The position numbers were made by a program, and so were the translations under genes. From an uncultured Eubacteriales bacterium (GTDB lineage: Bacteria > Bacillota_I > Bacilli_A > RF39 > UBA660), in contig ONXO01000025.1 of the NCBI GenBank assembly GCA_900321795.1, forward strand, positions 1 to 15,758: a DNA stretch of 15,758 nt, read 5' to 3'. Below, one piece after another: positions 8,529 to 15,081 of this stretch (the first letter of the stretch is position 1; each line of letters starts with the position of its first letter). The notes below the pieces were generated by a model that did not search any database, was not told the origin of the DNA, and saw only the letters and a list, made by a program, of their open reading frames with translations.

Positions 8529-8557
8529 ATTGTACCAAATATTGCTTTAAAAGTCCA
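8529..8557 (-). promoter_or_regulatory. Sigma-A promoter for the GT-C/YfhO operon
   Basis: Minus strand TGGACT (8552-8557, four of six matches), 17-base spacer, TACAAT (8529-8534, five of six). Transcription should begin near 8522, just before the ribosome-binding site of the gene starting at 8505. It lies directly after the end of spoIVB, with only a weak AT-rich hairpin (AAGAT/ATCTT near 8567-8579) between them. Confidence 0.6.
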
Positions 8558-8573
8558 TAGAAAAAGGAAGATT

Positions 8574-9545
8574 TTATCTTTCTCCCTCTTCAAGCATAGT
8601 CCTTATAAATACACCATAGCCTTTGTCTACTTGATCTACTACCACATGAGTAACTGCTCCAATTATTTTATTATCTTGCACTATTGGGCTTCCACTCATT
8701 CCTTGAATTATTCCGCCAGTCATTTCAAGCAATCTTTCATCAACAACTCTAAATACTATAGATTTATTAGTTTTAATAGCACTTTCATCTATTCCGGTTA
8801 TTTCTATTTCAAATGTTTCTATATTATTACTATTAAGTGTTGTATAGATAAATGCTTTACCTAGTCTTATATCTTTAAAATCAGCTACTTTTATTGCTTC
8901 TTTTGTAGGCAAACTATTTTTATATGTTCCGAATATTCCTACCTCAGTATTTTTATCAATAGTTCCTATCTTTTTATTATATGAAATACTAGCATTTTTA
9001 CTCCCTACCCTGCCATCTACACTTCTGTCTATTCCTTCTACAGCTGATTCATATAAAGTGCCTTTTTTTATGTCTATATCGTTTACTGTTTCATTCATTA
9101 TAATTTGGTGTCCTAAAGAACCATAAAGACTAGTTTCTGGATCTATATAAGATAATGTTCCTATACCAGTTACTTTATCTTTAATATATAGCCCTGTTTT
9201 ATATAAACCATTATCATTCACTAATCTAAGTGTTGTATTTATTTCTTTGTTATTCCTTAGTATTTTAATATTAACTATACTTTCTTTATTTTCTTCTTTT
9301 ATATATTTATTTATATCATTAATAGTGCTTACTTTTTTCCCTTCAATTTCAAGTATAGTGTCTCCTATTTCAAGAGTTTCACTTCCAATGTATTTGCCGT
9401 TCACTTTATAAAATCCAACTACTATTAAACCTTCACTTGTTATATTTACTCCTACATTTTCTCCTCCAGGTATAATATATTCTGAATAAGCAAGCAAGTT
9501 AAGTGGACTAATTAATAACATTAAACTGATTATTATTTTTTTCAT
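8574..9545 (-). CDS. spoIVB: SpoIVB-type serine peptidase (stage IV sporulation)
   Basis: With the start at 9545 the protein has 323 residues: an N-terminal signal/anchor (MKKIIISLMLLISPLNLLAY), a PDZ domain (about 28-110) with EIGDTILEIEGKKV, and an S55 peptidase domain. The catalytic triad is recognisable: His146 in YGSLGHQI, Asp269 in FRVVDE and Ser284 in IIQGMSGSPIV. The Asp-Ser distance of 15 residues equals that of B. subtilis SpoIVB (D363, S378). The end TKGYGVFI pattern appears as DKGYGVFIRTML. Known role: secreted by the forespore into the intermembrane space, it cleaves SpoIVFA to trigger pro-sigma-K processing. It is shorter than the B. subtilis protein (about 425), mostly in the N-terminal region. 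The start at 9545 has AGAGGA eight bases upstream; an upstream ATG at 9587 lies inside the xseB terminator and is unlikely. The -10-like CATAATA upstream is discussed under rejected items. Confidence 0.9.
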   Translation of the reverse strand: MKKIIISLMLLISPLNLLAYSEYIIPGGENVGVNITSEGLIVVGFYKVNGKYIGSETLEIGDTILEIEGKKVSTINDINKYIKEENKESIVNIKILRNNKEINTTLRLVNDNGLYKTGLYIKDKVTGIGTLSYIDPETSLYGSLGHQIIMNETVNDIDIKKGTLYESAVEGIDRSVDGRVGSKNASISYNKKIGTIDKNTEVGIFGTYKNSLPTKEAIKVADFKDIRLGKAFIYTTLNSNNIETFEIEITGIDESAIKTNKSIVFRVVDERLLEMTGGIIQGMSGSPIVQDNKIIGAVTHVVVDQVDKGYGVFIRTMLEEGER

Positions 9546-9584
9546 ATTACACATCCTCTCAAACTTATTATGGCACCTTAAACA

Positions 9585-9617
9585 CAAAAAAAGCTACCAA
9601 TTATTTACTTGGTAACT
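9585..9617 (-). terminator. Intrinsic terminator after xseB
   Basis: Minus strand AGTTACCAA (9609-9617) pairs with TTGGTAGCT (9592-9600), nine pairs with one G-T, loop of eight, then seven Ts (9585-9591). It lies eight bases past the xseB stop and separates the nusB-xseA-SPFH-xseB operon from spoIVB. Confidence 0.85.
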
Positions 9618-9624
9618 TTTGACA

Positions 9625-9840
9625 TTATTCAGCAGTAAAATCGGATAATGTCCCATCTTCATTAAGTATTTTATTTACTGTTTGTGTTGCATTATTCAAC
9701 TTTTCAGAGCAGAATTTAACCAGATGCATAGCTTCAGTGTATTTTTTTACCATATCATCAAGTGGTACTTCCCCTTTTTCTAACTCTCTTATAATTGCTT
9801 CTAGTTTTAATAATGATTCTTCAAAACTTTTTTCTTCCAT
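9625..9840 (-). CDS. xseB: Exodeoxyribonuclease VII small subunit
   Basis: A 71-residue protein starting MEEKSFEESLLKLEAIIREL and continuing EKGEVPLDDMVKKYTEAM, the standard XseB two-helix pattern (SFEE.L..LE.IV..LE.GE.PLE). XseB subunits bind along the XseA helix to form exonuclease VII, which degrades single-stranded DNA from both ends to oligonucleotides. Length matches the family (about 65-85). AGGAGG stands six bases before the ATG. Unusually it is separated from xseA by an SPFH-domain gene; it ends the operon just before a strong terminator. Confidence 0.95.
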   Translation of the reverse strand: MEEKSFEESLLKLEAIIRELEKGEVPLDDMVKKYTEAMHLVKFCSEKLNNATQTVNKILNEDGTLSDFTAE

Positions 9841-9849
9841 TTTTTCCTC

Positions 9850-10611
9850 CTAATTTATATTAAATATGCTTCTAATATCTCCTCCGGCATAAGTTTCAGG
9901 CAAGTGTCCATCCCATTTCTCAATGAAGTTTTGTGTAAGTACTTCGCTAGTCAATGTTTTATTAAGTAAATCATTTGCTTCCTTAGCAGCATTAGCTTCA
10001 ACTAATCTTTTCTCACTTTCTAATCGTGCTTTTTCTAGTTCTTGCTCAGCTACTTGCTTTCTCTCAATGGCATTTGTATATTCTTCACTAAAGCTAAAAT
10101 CTGTTAGATTTACGTCTTCTATTATAATTCCGTATTTGCCAGTTTTTTCACTTATTTTATCTAAACAGCTAGCAGATACTTCACTCCTTTTAACAATTAT
10201 CTCTTCACTATTGTACTGAGCTATAGCGGTTTTAATAGCTTCTTTAATTGCAGGTTCTAAGATTACTTCTTCATATTCATTCCCAACTTCTCTATATAAG
10301 TTATCAGCTTTTTCTGAATCAACCCTATAATTTACAGCAACAGTGGTATTAACTGTTTGCATGTCCTTAGTGGAACCTTCAACTTGAAGCTCACTTTTTT
10401 GTACTTTAATATTAACCGAAACAATCTTTTCAATAAATGGCACTTTTAAATTCAGACCCTCATTTAATTTTGAATTAACAATCTTACCAAATCTTACCTT
10501 TAAACCGACTTCACCACTTTTAATAGTTTTAAAACTTGCATATAATGTTCCTATAGCAAATAAAGCAATTATAACAATTACTATTATTTTTAAAGTATCG
10601 TTTTTTTTCAT
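9850..10611 (-). CDS. SPFH/prohibitin-family membrane protein
   Basis: A 253-residue protein with one N-terminal membrane span (about 8-26), an SPFH/PHB domain (about 30-175; IKSGEVGLKVRFGKI near the start, VNTTVAVNYRV in the middle, IIIEDVNLTDFSFSEEYTNA at its end), then an Ala/Glu-rich coiled coil (about 180-218) and the family tail NFIEKWDGHLPETYAGG. This matches bacterial prohibitin homologues (HflC/HflK-like). Such proteins form large ring or cage assemblies at the membrane and often regulate the FtsH protease; no ftsH is in the window. It has AAGGAG before the ATG, follows xseA by 21 bases and precedes xseB by nine, so it is cotranscribed with exonuclease VII genes. A role in DNA metabolism would be speculation; it may merely share the promoter. 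Confidence 0.92.
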   Translation of the reverse strand: MKKNDTLKIIVIVIIALFAIGTLYASFKTIKSGEVGLKVRFGKIVNSKLNEGLNLKVPFIEKIVSVNIKVQKSELQVEGSTKDMQTVNTTVAVNYRVDSEKADNLYREVGNEYEEVILEPAIKEAIKTAIAQYNSEEIIVKRSEVSASCLDKISEKTGKYGIIIEDVNLTDFSFSEEYTNAIERKQVAEQELEKARLESEKRLVEANAAKEANDLLNKTLTSEVLTQNFIEKWDGHLPETYAGGDIRSIFNIN

Positions 10612-10632
10612 TTTATCACTTCTCCTTTATTT

Positions 10633-11886
10633 TTAACTAATTATTTTGCTTACTACTTCCCCGTCTTTTAATTTTGTTGTTAGTTTAGCTCCTTTATTTA
10701 AATCTTTAACACTTTTAACTATTTTACCTTCTGAAAGGGTTATTGAATAGCCTTTTTGTAGAATGTTCTCAGGATTTAATAAATCTAGCTTTATCTTTAT
10801 ATTATCCAGTCTATTCGCTTCTCTTTCTAATAAATATTTACTGTTTCTATATAGTTTTTCAATTAGATTGTCTAATTTAGTTTGTTCTTTTTCTAATCTA
10901 TATGGAATAGTTTTATTAAGCATCTCAATTAAATTATCTAGTTTTTGTTCACGCGCTTCATACATACTAGTAGGTTTACTTAAAATATAACTCTTTTTGA
11001 TTTTATTAAGCTCATTTTCGAAGCTTGATAGTTTGTTAGTTATAACGCTCACAATTCTTGCTTTATAATCTGATAAATATTTTATTATTTCTAGCTGTGA
11101 AGGGACTACTAGTTCAGCTGCACCTGTAGGTGTTGGTGCTCTCAAATCGCTTACAAAATCGCTTATTGTATAGTCTATTTCATGCCCTACTGCGCTAACT
11201 ACCGGTTTATTTCTTTCTGCTATTTTTCTTGCAACCATTTCTTCATTAAATGCCCATAAATCTTCAATCGAGCCTCCACCTCTGCCTAAGATAATGACAT
11301 CTACATCTGAAGCATAAGCTTTATCTAGCATCTTACATATATTTTCCTTTGCTCCATCTCCTTGTACTAAGCTTGGAAAAAGTACAATTTCAGTAAGTGG
11401 AAATCTTCTATTAATCGTACTTATTATGTCTTTAACAGCAGCACCAGTAGATGCGGTTATAACTCCTACTTTCTTAGGTATTCTAGGAAGTTTTAATTTT
11501 CTTTCTTGGTCAAATAATCCTTCGCTTGCAAGTTTCTTTTTTAACTCTTCAAATAATACATATAAATTGCCTACACCGTCTTCTTTCATTGAAGTTACAG
11601 TTACTTGATAGTTTCCACCTTGTACAAATACATTTATTTTTCCTTTAACTTCAACGCTCATTCCATCTTTTGGTGTGAAAGCTAAATTATAGCTTTCATA
11701 GTTAAACATAACTGCATTTATTTTAGAGTTTTCATCTTTTAAACTAAAGTATAAATGCCCTCTAGTGTGAAACTTTAGGTTGGATATTTCACCTTTAATA
11801 TATACATATGACAAAAAAGGATCTCTATCTAAAATACTTTTAATATAAGTATTTACATCAGTTACAGATAGATATACTTCATTCAT
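10633..11886 (-). CDS. xseA: Exodeoxyribonuclease VII large subunit
   Basis: A 417-residue protein with the XseA order: N-terminal OB-fold (about 1-105; VYIKGEISNLKFHTRGHLYF near the start), a catalytic domain starting PKKVGVITASTGAAVKDI (137-154), the motif GRGGGSIEDLWAFNEE (201-216), SAVGHEIDYTISDFVSDLRA (231-250) and PTPTGAAELV (251-260), then a long Lys/Glu-rich helical coiled region (about 265-370) that binds XseB, and a C-terminal segment with QKGYS. Known reaction: processive degradation of single-stranded DNA in mismatch repair and damage processing, with XseB. Its ATG overlaps the nusB stop (ATGAATGA, eight shared bases), and GAGG inside the nusB end is the ribosome-binding site, so translation is coupled. 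Confidence 0.96.
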   Translation of the reverse strand: MNEVYLSVTDVNTYIKSILDRDPFLSYVYIKGEISNLKFHTRGHLYFSLKDENSKINAVMFNYESYNLAFTPKDGMSVEVKGKINVFVQGGNYQVTVTSMKEDGVGNLYVLFEELKKKLASEGLFDQERKLKLPRIPKKVGVITASTGAAVKDIISTINRRFPLTEIVLFPSLVQGDGAKENICKMLDKAYASDVDVIILGRGGGSIEDLWAFNEEMVARKIAERNKPVVSAVGHEIDYTISDFVSDLRAPTPTGAAELVVPSQLEIIKYLSDYKARIVSVITNKLSSFENELNKIKKSYILSKPTSMYEAREQKLDNLIEMLNKTIPYRLEKEQTKLDNLIEKLYRNSKYLLEREANRLDNIKIKLDLLNPENILQKGYSITLSEGKIVKSVKDLNKGAKLTTKLKDGEVVSKIIS

Positions 11887-12289
11887 TTAATGCCTCTTTA
11901 TTAAGTATTTCATCTAAAACTGCATTTAACATTTTAGTTACTTTTTCATCAGAAAACTTTTTAGATAACTCTATTCCTTCATTAATAGCTACAACATGTG
12001 GTGTGTCTGTAAACATAAGCTCATATGCGCTCATTCTAAATATAGCTTGGTCAATATTACCTAATCTTTTAACAGTCCAATCACTTAAATACTTATTAAT
12101 TATTTCATCTAAATATTTTTCTTTTTCTATAGAACCATAAACTATAGTTTTAACAAAGTCATTGCCTTCTTTATCGTTTTCTAGTATTACATCTTCTACA
12201 GTATAATCAATTTTGTCTTTTCTATAGATGTTAATTTGATAAAGAATAGTCATAATTCTTTCTCTTAATTCACTTCTTGTTACTTTCAT
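11879..12289 (-). CDS. nusB: Transcription antitermination factor NusB
   Basis: A 136-residue all-helical protein starting MKVTRSELRERIMTILYQI and containing IINKYLSDWTVKRLGNIDQAIFRMSAYELMF and PHVVAINEGIELSKKFSDEKVTKMLNAVLDEI in successive helices, the canonical NusB core (W.L.R...D..ILR.A.YEL, then VA INE.VELAK). It binds boxA RNA with NusE (S10) and promotes rRNA antitermination. I use the ATG at 12289, preceded by an optimal AGGAGGAG; a longer reading from a TTG at 12304 would start within that ribosome-binding site. A promoter lies at 12330-12359. First gene of nusB-xseA-SPFH-xseB. Confidence 0.95.
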   Translation of the reverse strand: MKVTRSELRERIMTILYQINIYRKDKIDYTVEDVILENDKEGNDFVKTIVYGSIEKEKYLDEIINKYLSDWTVKRLGNIDQAIFRMSAYELMFTDTPHVVAINEGIELSKKFSDEKVTKMLNAVLDEILNKEALNE

Positions 12290-12329
12290 AATACTCCTCC
12301 TCAAAAATAACTTAACTCTTATATTTGCT

Positions 12330-12359
12330 ATTATACCATAAAGTATAGTTTTATTGGAA
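12330..12359 (-). promoter_or_regulatory. Extended -10 promoter for the nusB operon
   Basis: Minus strand TGGTATAAT (TATAAT at 12330-12335, perfect, with the TG of an extended -10). The -35 is weak (TTCCAA at 12354-12359, spacer 18), as is usual for extended -10 promoters. The transcript would start about 30 bases before the nusB ATG. Confidence 0.6.
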
Positions 12360-12456
12360 ATTTATTTAGATATTTTTAATACTTTTTATATCTACAATTT
12401 ACTTATAAAACAAAATGTACTAAAAAAAATACGCTTTTGAAAAGAGAGTATGTGTT

Positions 12457-12599
12457 ATGAAGAAATTAGAAAAATATTATAACTTAAAGAAAAAGATAGA
12501 ATATTTATTAAGTAAAAATCAAAGCCTATTATTGCAGGTATATTAAGGCTGCTATTGTTGCTTCTCAAGGCCGATAGAATAGATATTGTTGAATTATGA
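12457..12599 (+). pseudogene. Possible small gene with a frame change (decayed, or sequencing error)
   Basis: An ATG at 12457 has a well-placed AGAGAG eight bases upstream. Its frame reads MKKLEKYYNLKKKIEYLLSK and stops at 12546 after 29 residues. From about 12516 the frame one base back (-1) is open and protein-like, PIIAGILRLLLLLLKADRI then DIVEL, to a TGA at 12597-12599. An extra A in the AAAAA run at 12514-12518 would join the two into one peptide of about 48 residues with a basic helix and one membrane span. Downstream is a good plus-strand terminator. It may be a decayed gene, a slippage-read gene or a base error; it could also be chance. I know no homologue. Confidence 0.25.
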
Positions 12600-12637
12600 T
12601 AGCACTTCATCCTAAAGAAGAATTTAGCTTAACACTC

Positions 12638-12668
12638 AAAAAACCAGTAAATTTAATACTGGTTTTTA
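12638..12668. terminator. Bidirectional intrinsic terminator after ylbL-like gene
   Basis: AAAAACCAGTA (12639-12649) pairs perfectly with TACTGGTTTTT (12657-12667), 11 bp, loop of seven. The stem ends in A/T tracts on both sides, so it can terminate the ylbL-like gene (minus; its stop codon at 12666-12668 overlaps the stem) and anything transcribed rightward through 12457-12599. Confidence 0.8.
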
Positions 12669-13685
12669 GTTTAAATTATTAAGATCATTTATAACCTGCC
12701 TAAATGTTTTAGCTTTTATTAATCGAATATTATAATTATTATCATTTACAATTTTTAAAGCTTCATTATAATTATCTCCATCAGGCACTATGAATATATC
12801 CATACCATTTTTTACCGCTCCTAAAAGCTTATATTTGACTCCACCTATCTCTCCTACTTCTCCGTCATATGTAATTGTTCCAGTTCCTGCTATATTAAGA
12901 CCATGTGTAATATCATTTTCTGTTATTCCATTATATATTTCAAGTGCACTCATAAGTCCGCCTGAAGGCCCGGATTCTCCACTTTTATATTTAAATTTAA
13001 TTTTAATGGATGGAGTAATATTAAATTTTGTAGTCAAATATAAACCTATTATTTTAGAGTCATCTTTGGCTTTAACGATACCATATTTTTCCATTTCTTT
13101 TCCATCTCTCAAAACTTTAATATTTACTCTATCATTATCTTTTTTAGTATTGATGTAAGAATTAATATCTTTCATATCGTTTACTTTAATCCCATCTACA
13201 TTTAAAATAACATCTCCAATTTTTAAATTTGTATCTGCATTTTCAAATACATAATATACAACTATTTCTTTGCTGTCAATAATATAAGAAATATCTGCAG
13301 CGTCTAGAGCATTCTTTATGGCATATTCATTTACTGTGTCTAGGTCAATTTTACCTCTTAATTGAATATCTTCAGCACTTTCGTTTTCAATTCTAGAATC
13401 GTTTAAGCTAACCAAATCCCAAGAAGGCAATATTTTACTAAGTAAAATAAATGGTATTACGCCTGGCCTTGCTTGAACATACGTTAAATAGAAATTGCCT
13501 TCAGAATTATTTTCAGCATATACTTCTATTCTTTTATTTAAATTTATAGGCTTCCCATATGTATATATTTCATAATCTAATTTAAAGTTAAAAAGGAATA
13601 TAATAAATCCTAATATAATAATCATTATATAATTATTTTTTATAAATTCTTTTATTTTGTCATATAATTTACTGTTTTTAATCAT
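12666..13685 (-). CDS. ylbL: YlbL/SepM-like PDZ and Lon-type serine protease
   Basis: A 339-residue protein: membrane anchor near residues 18-34, extracytoplasmic region with a PDZ domain (about 130-210; LKIGDVILNVDGIKV at 154-168) and a C-terminal Lon-type proteolytic domain. The catalytic serine is S241 in ESGPSGGLMSALEIY, and the lysine of the Ser-Lys dyad is in GEIGGVKYKLLGA (K284 or K286; K286 aligns with the lysine kept in YlbL proteins). GLNIAGTGTITYDGEVG (262-278) is the family's hallmark. Known relatives: B. subtilis YlbL, and streptococcal SepM, which trims a competence pheromone outside the cell. Length fits the family (about 340). AAAGGTGAT precedes the ATG. It is divergent from the ylbJ-like gene by 41 bases; in B. 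subtilis ylbJ and ylbL are also close neighbours, which supports both calls. Natural substrate here unknown. Confidence 0.9.
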   Translation of the reverse strand: MIKNSKLYDKIKEFIKNNYIMIIILGFIIFLFNFKLDYEIYTYGKPINLNKRIEVYAENNSEGNFYLTYVQARPGVIPFILLSKILPSWDLVSLNDSRIENESAEDIQLRGKIDLDTVNEYAIKNALDAADISYIIDSKEIVVYYVFENADTNLKIGDVILNVDGIKVNDMKDINSYINTKKDNDRVNIKVLRDGKEMEKYGIVKAKDDSKIIGLYLTTKFNITPSIKIKFKYKSGESGPSGGLMSALEIYNGITENDITHGLNIAGTGTITYDGEVGEIGGVKYKLLGAVKNGMDIFIVPDGDNYNEALKIVNDNNYNIRLIKAKTFRQVINDLNNLN

Positions 13686-13726
13686 TAAGTATCACCTTTA
13701 ATATTATATCATAAGGAGAAAAAACA

Positions 13727-14629
13727 ATGACAAGATATCTTAAAAAATTATTATTATATTTACTATTAACTTTCATACTATTTACGTTTTTAATTCATCC
13801 TAATATAATAATTGTATCTGTTAATGATAGTTTAAAAGTATTTAGAAATAGTCTATTCTCCTCTTTATTTCCGTTTTTAATTCTATCGGATATTCTAAAT
13901 TATTATAATTACTTCGACTTTCTTAAAAAAATTTTTAAATTTAAACATAGCGATATCTTGTTATTGTGTGCAGTTTCGGGTTTGCCTTCAAATGCTAAAT
14001 ACATTTCTAATCTTTTGGAAAATGATGAAATAGAAAAAGAAGAGGCACAGTATCTTATATCATGTACGTTTTTTCCAAATCCAATGTATGTAGTAAGTGT
14101 CGTTGGGCTCAATATGCTTGGTAATAAAATAATTGGTTTTGTTTTCTTAATAATTATATATCTATCTAATATTATTTATTTTATATTTAATTACAAAAAA
14201 TTTACAAATGATGCCAAAATTAAAGCAAGTAAAAAACAATCTTTTTTTCATATGATTAAAAATAGCATTATCAATAATATAGAAATTTTACTAATTATAT
14301 TAGGTACGTTAGTAATTTTTAATATTTCACTAAATATATTAAAATATTACACAAATATTAACATTATATTGCTATCTTTGTTTAATTTATTTTTGGAAAT
14401 GACAAGCGGTATAAATAAGATAAGCCAATTATCTTTAAATATAAGTTTAAAGTGTATTCTAGTATGTACTTCTTTAACATTTTCAGGAATTAGTGTAATC
14501 TCTCAAGTTATTAGCATAATTAGTAAATATAATCTTAATATAAAATTTATTATAAAGCAAAAAATAGTAATAACTATTATAAGTATACTACTATCTTCAA
14601 TTTATTTTCTGCTAATTAGTTCAATTTGA
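13727..14629 (+). CDS. ylbJ: YlbJ-like sporulation integral membrane protein
   Basis: A 300-residue protein of about eight membrane spans. Diagnostic parts: SLFSSLFPFLILSDIL (about 40-55), AVSGLPSNAKYISNLLEND (about 82-100, the SG.P..AK motif), EEAQYLISCTFFPNPMYVV (106-124, the counterpart of ERL.SFTN.SNPLF) and a C-terminal part SLTFSGISVISQV. These match YlbJ of endospore formers, a gate-domain transporter-like protein needed for full spore envelope function; the transported molecule is not known. At 300 residues it is about a quarter shorter than B. subtilis YlbJ, losing mainly the segment between the two halves. AAGGAG lies eight bases before the ATG. Its TGA end overlaps the convergent pseudopilin gene by 28 bases, with no terminator hairpin between them. 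Confidence 0.82.
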   Translation: MTRYLKKLLLYLLLTFILFTFLIHPNIIIVSVNDSLKVFRNSLFSSLFPFLILSDILNYYNYFDFLKKIFKFKHSDILLLCAVSGLPSNAKYISNLLENDEIEKEEAQYLISCTFFPNPMYVVSVVGLNMLGNKIIGFVFLIIIYLSNIIYFIFNYKKFTNDAKIKASKKQSFFHMIKNSIINNIEILLIILGTLVIFNISLNILKYYTNINIILLSLFNLFLEMTSGINKISQLSLNISLKCILVCTSLTFSGISVISQVISIISKYNLNIKFIIKQKIVITIISILLSSIYFLLISSI

Positions 14630-15072
14630 TATGCTTTATCATTCCACTGATTAATTGTTATTTTATATATAGTTGTTAATTCCTCATATTTAATTTTGAA
14701 ATTATAACCATCTATAGCCTCTCTTGTATAAATAATTTCATTATTAGATGCATCAATATAACGCAGCTTTTTATAAGAGTTACCATTCTCAGCAGGCTCA
14801 AGTAATTCTAAAATTCTTTCTTGATTATTATTTAACGTTATATTGCATGTGTTTGAACTACATGTAACCGCTAATATTCCACCACAATCAAATATGTCTC
14901 TGTTTAAATTACTGGATATTAGAGATTTATTTAATTCTAATTTTGCTTCAATAGCGCTGTCATTATCGCCTATACGCACTTGATTATAAAAGTTTAGTAA
15001 AAATATTAAAACAACTGATAATAGAACTAAACTAATAGCCAATTCAATTAAAGTAAAACCTTTCTTATTCAC
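14602..15072 (-). CDS. Type IV pseudopilin (competence/pilus-like), ComGF/GD-like position
   Basis: With GTG at 15072 the product has 156 residues and begins MNKKGFTLIELAISLVLLSV: a short basic leader, the prepilin peptidase site KKG/FTLIE with the conserved Glu at +5, and a hydrophobic helix. The rest is an outer domain with three Cys in a short span (DCGGILAVTCSSNTC, about residues 58-72), possibly disulfide-forming. Class III prepilin recognition is certain; the exact ComG component is not. I prefer the GTG at 15072 because AGGTGA lies five bases upstream and the resulting leader MNKKGF equals that of the preceding gene; a GTG at 15081 directly after the upstream stop would give three more residues. 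The ribosome-binding site overlaps the upstream stop, so it is coupled. Known role: pseudopilins build the transformation pilus that takes up DNA. Confidence 0.8.
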   Translation of the reverse strand: MNKKGFTLIELAISLVLLSVVLIFLLNFYNQVRIGDNDSAIEAKLELNKSLISSNLNRDIFDCGGILAVTCSSNTCNITLNNNQERILELLEPAENGNSYKKLRYIDASNNEIIYTREAIDGYNFKIKYEELTTIYKITINQWNDKAYQIELISRK

Positions 15073-15081
15073 TATTTTCAC

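Larger units (their letters stand above)
12290..12665. other. Gene-poor gap between nusB and ylbL-like gene
   Basis: Contains the nusB promoter and ribosome-binding site (12290-12359), an AT-rich stretch (12360-12440) in which I see nothing convincing, the possible small plus-strand ORF at 12457-12599, and the bidirectional terminator at 12638-12668. I see no tRNA or known structured RNA. It is by far the longest stretch without a sound gene in the window. Confidence 0.6.

Noticed and set aside
9587..9587. Upstream ATG for SpoIVB adding 14 residues
   Set aside because: It falls within the U-tract of the xseB terminator, lacks a ribosome-binding site, and places a polar Cys-containing segment before a good signal sequence starting at 9545.
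9546..9592. Possible sigma-G promoter for spoIVB: CATAATA (-10-like) on the minus strand upstream of the start
   Set aside because: The -10 resembles the forespore consensus, but at spacings of 17-18 the -35 position reads AGCTTT or TAGCTT, which does not match TGAATA-like -35 elements and lies within the xseB terminator. Not enough to call.
12304..12304. TTG start giving NusB five extra residues
   Set aside because: The extra codons are the Shine-Dalgarno sequence itself (AGGAGGAG) for the ATG at 12289.
242..12665. CRISPR arrays, tRNAs, riboswitches or insertion sequences in the gaps
   Set aside because: No direct repeats with regular spacing, cloverleaf arms with CCA-type ends, known aptamer cores or terminal inverted repeats were seen by eye; the gaps are short and explained by promoters and terminators.
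12596..12682. 28-codon plus-strand ORF starting MIALHPKEEF
   Set aside because: No ribosome-binding site, and its second half is simply the terminator hairpin and the reverse of the ylbL-like gene end.
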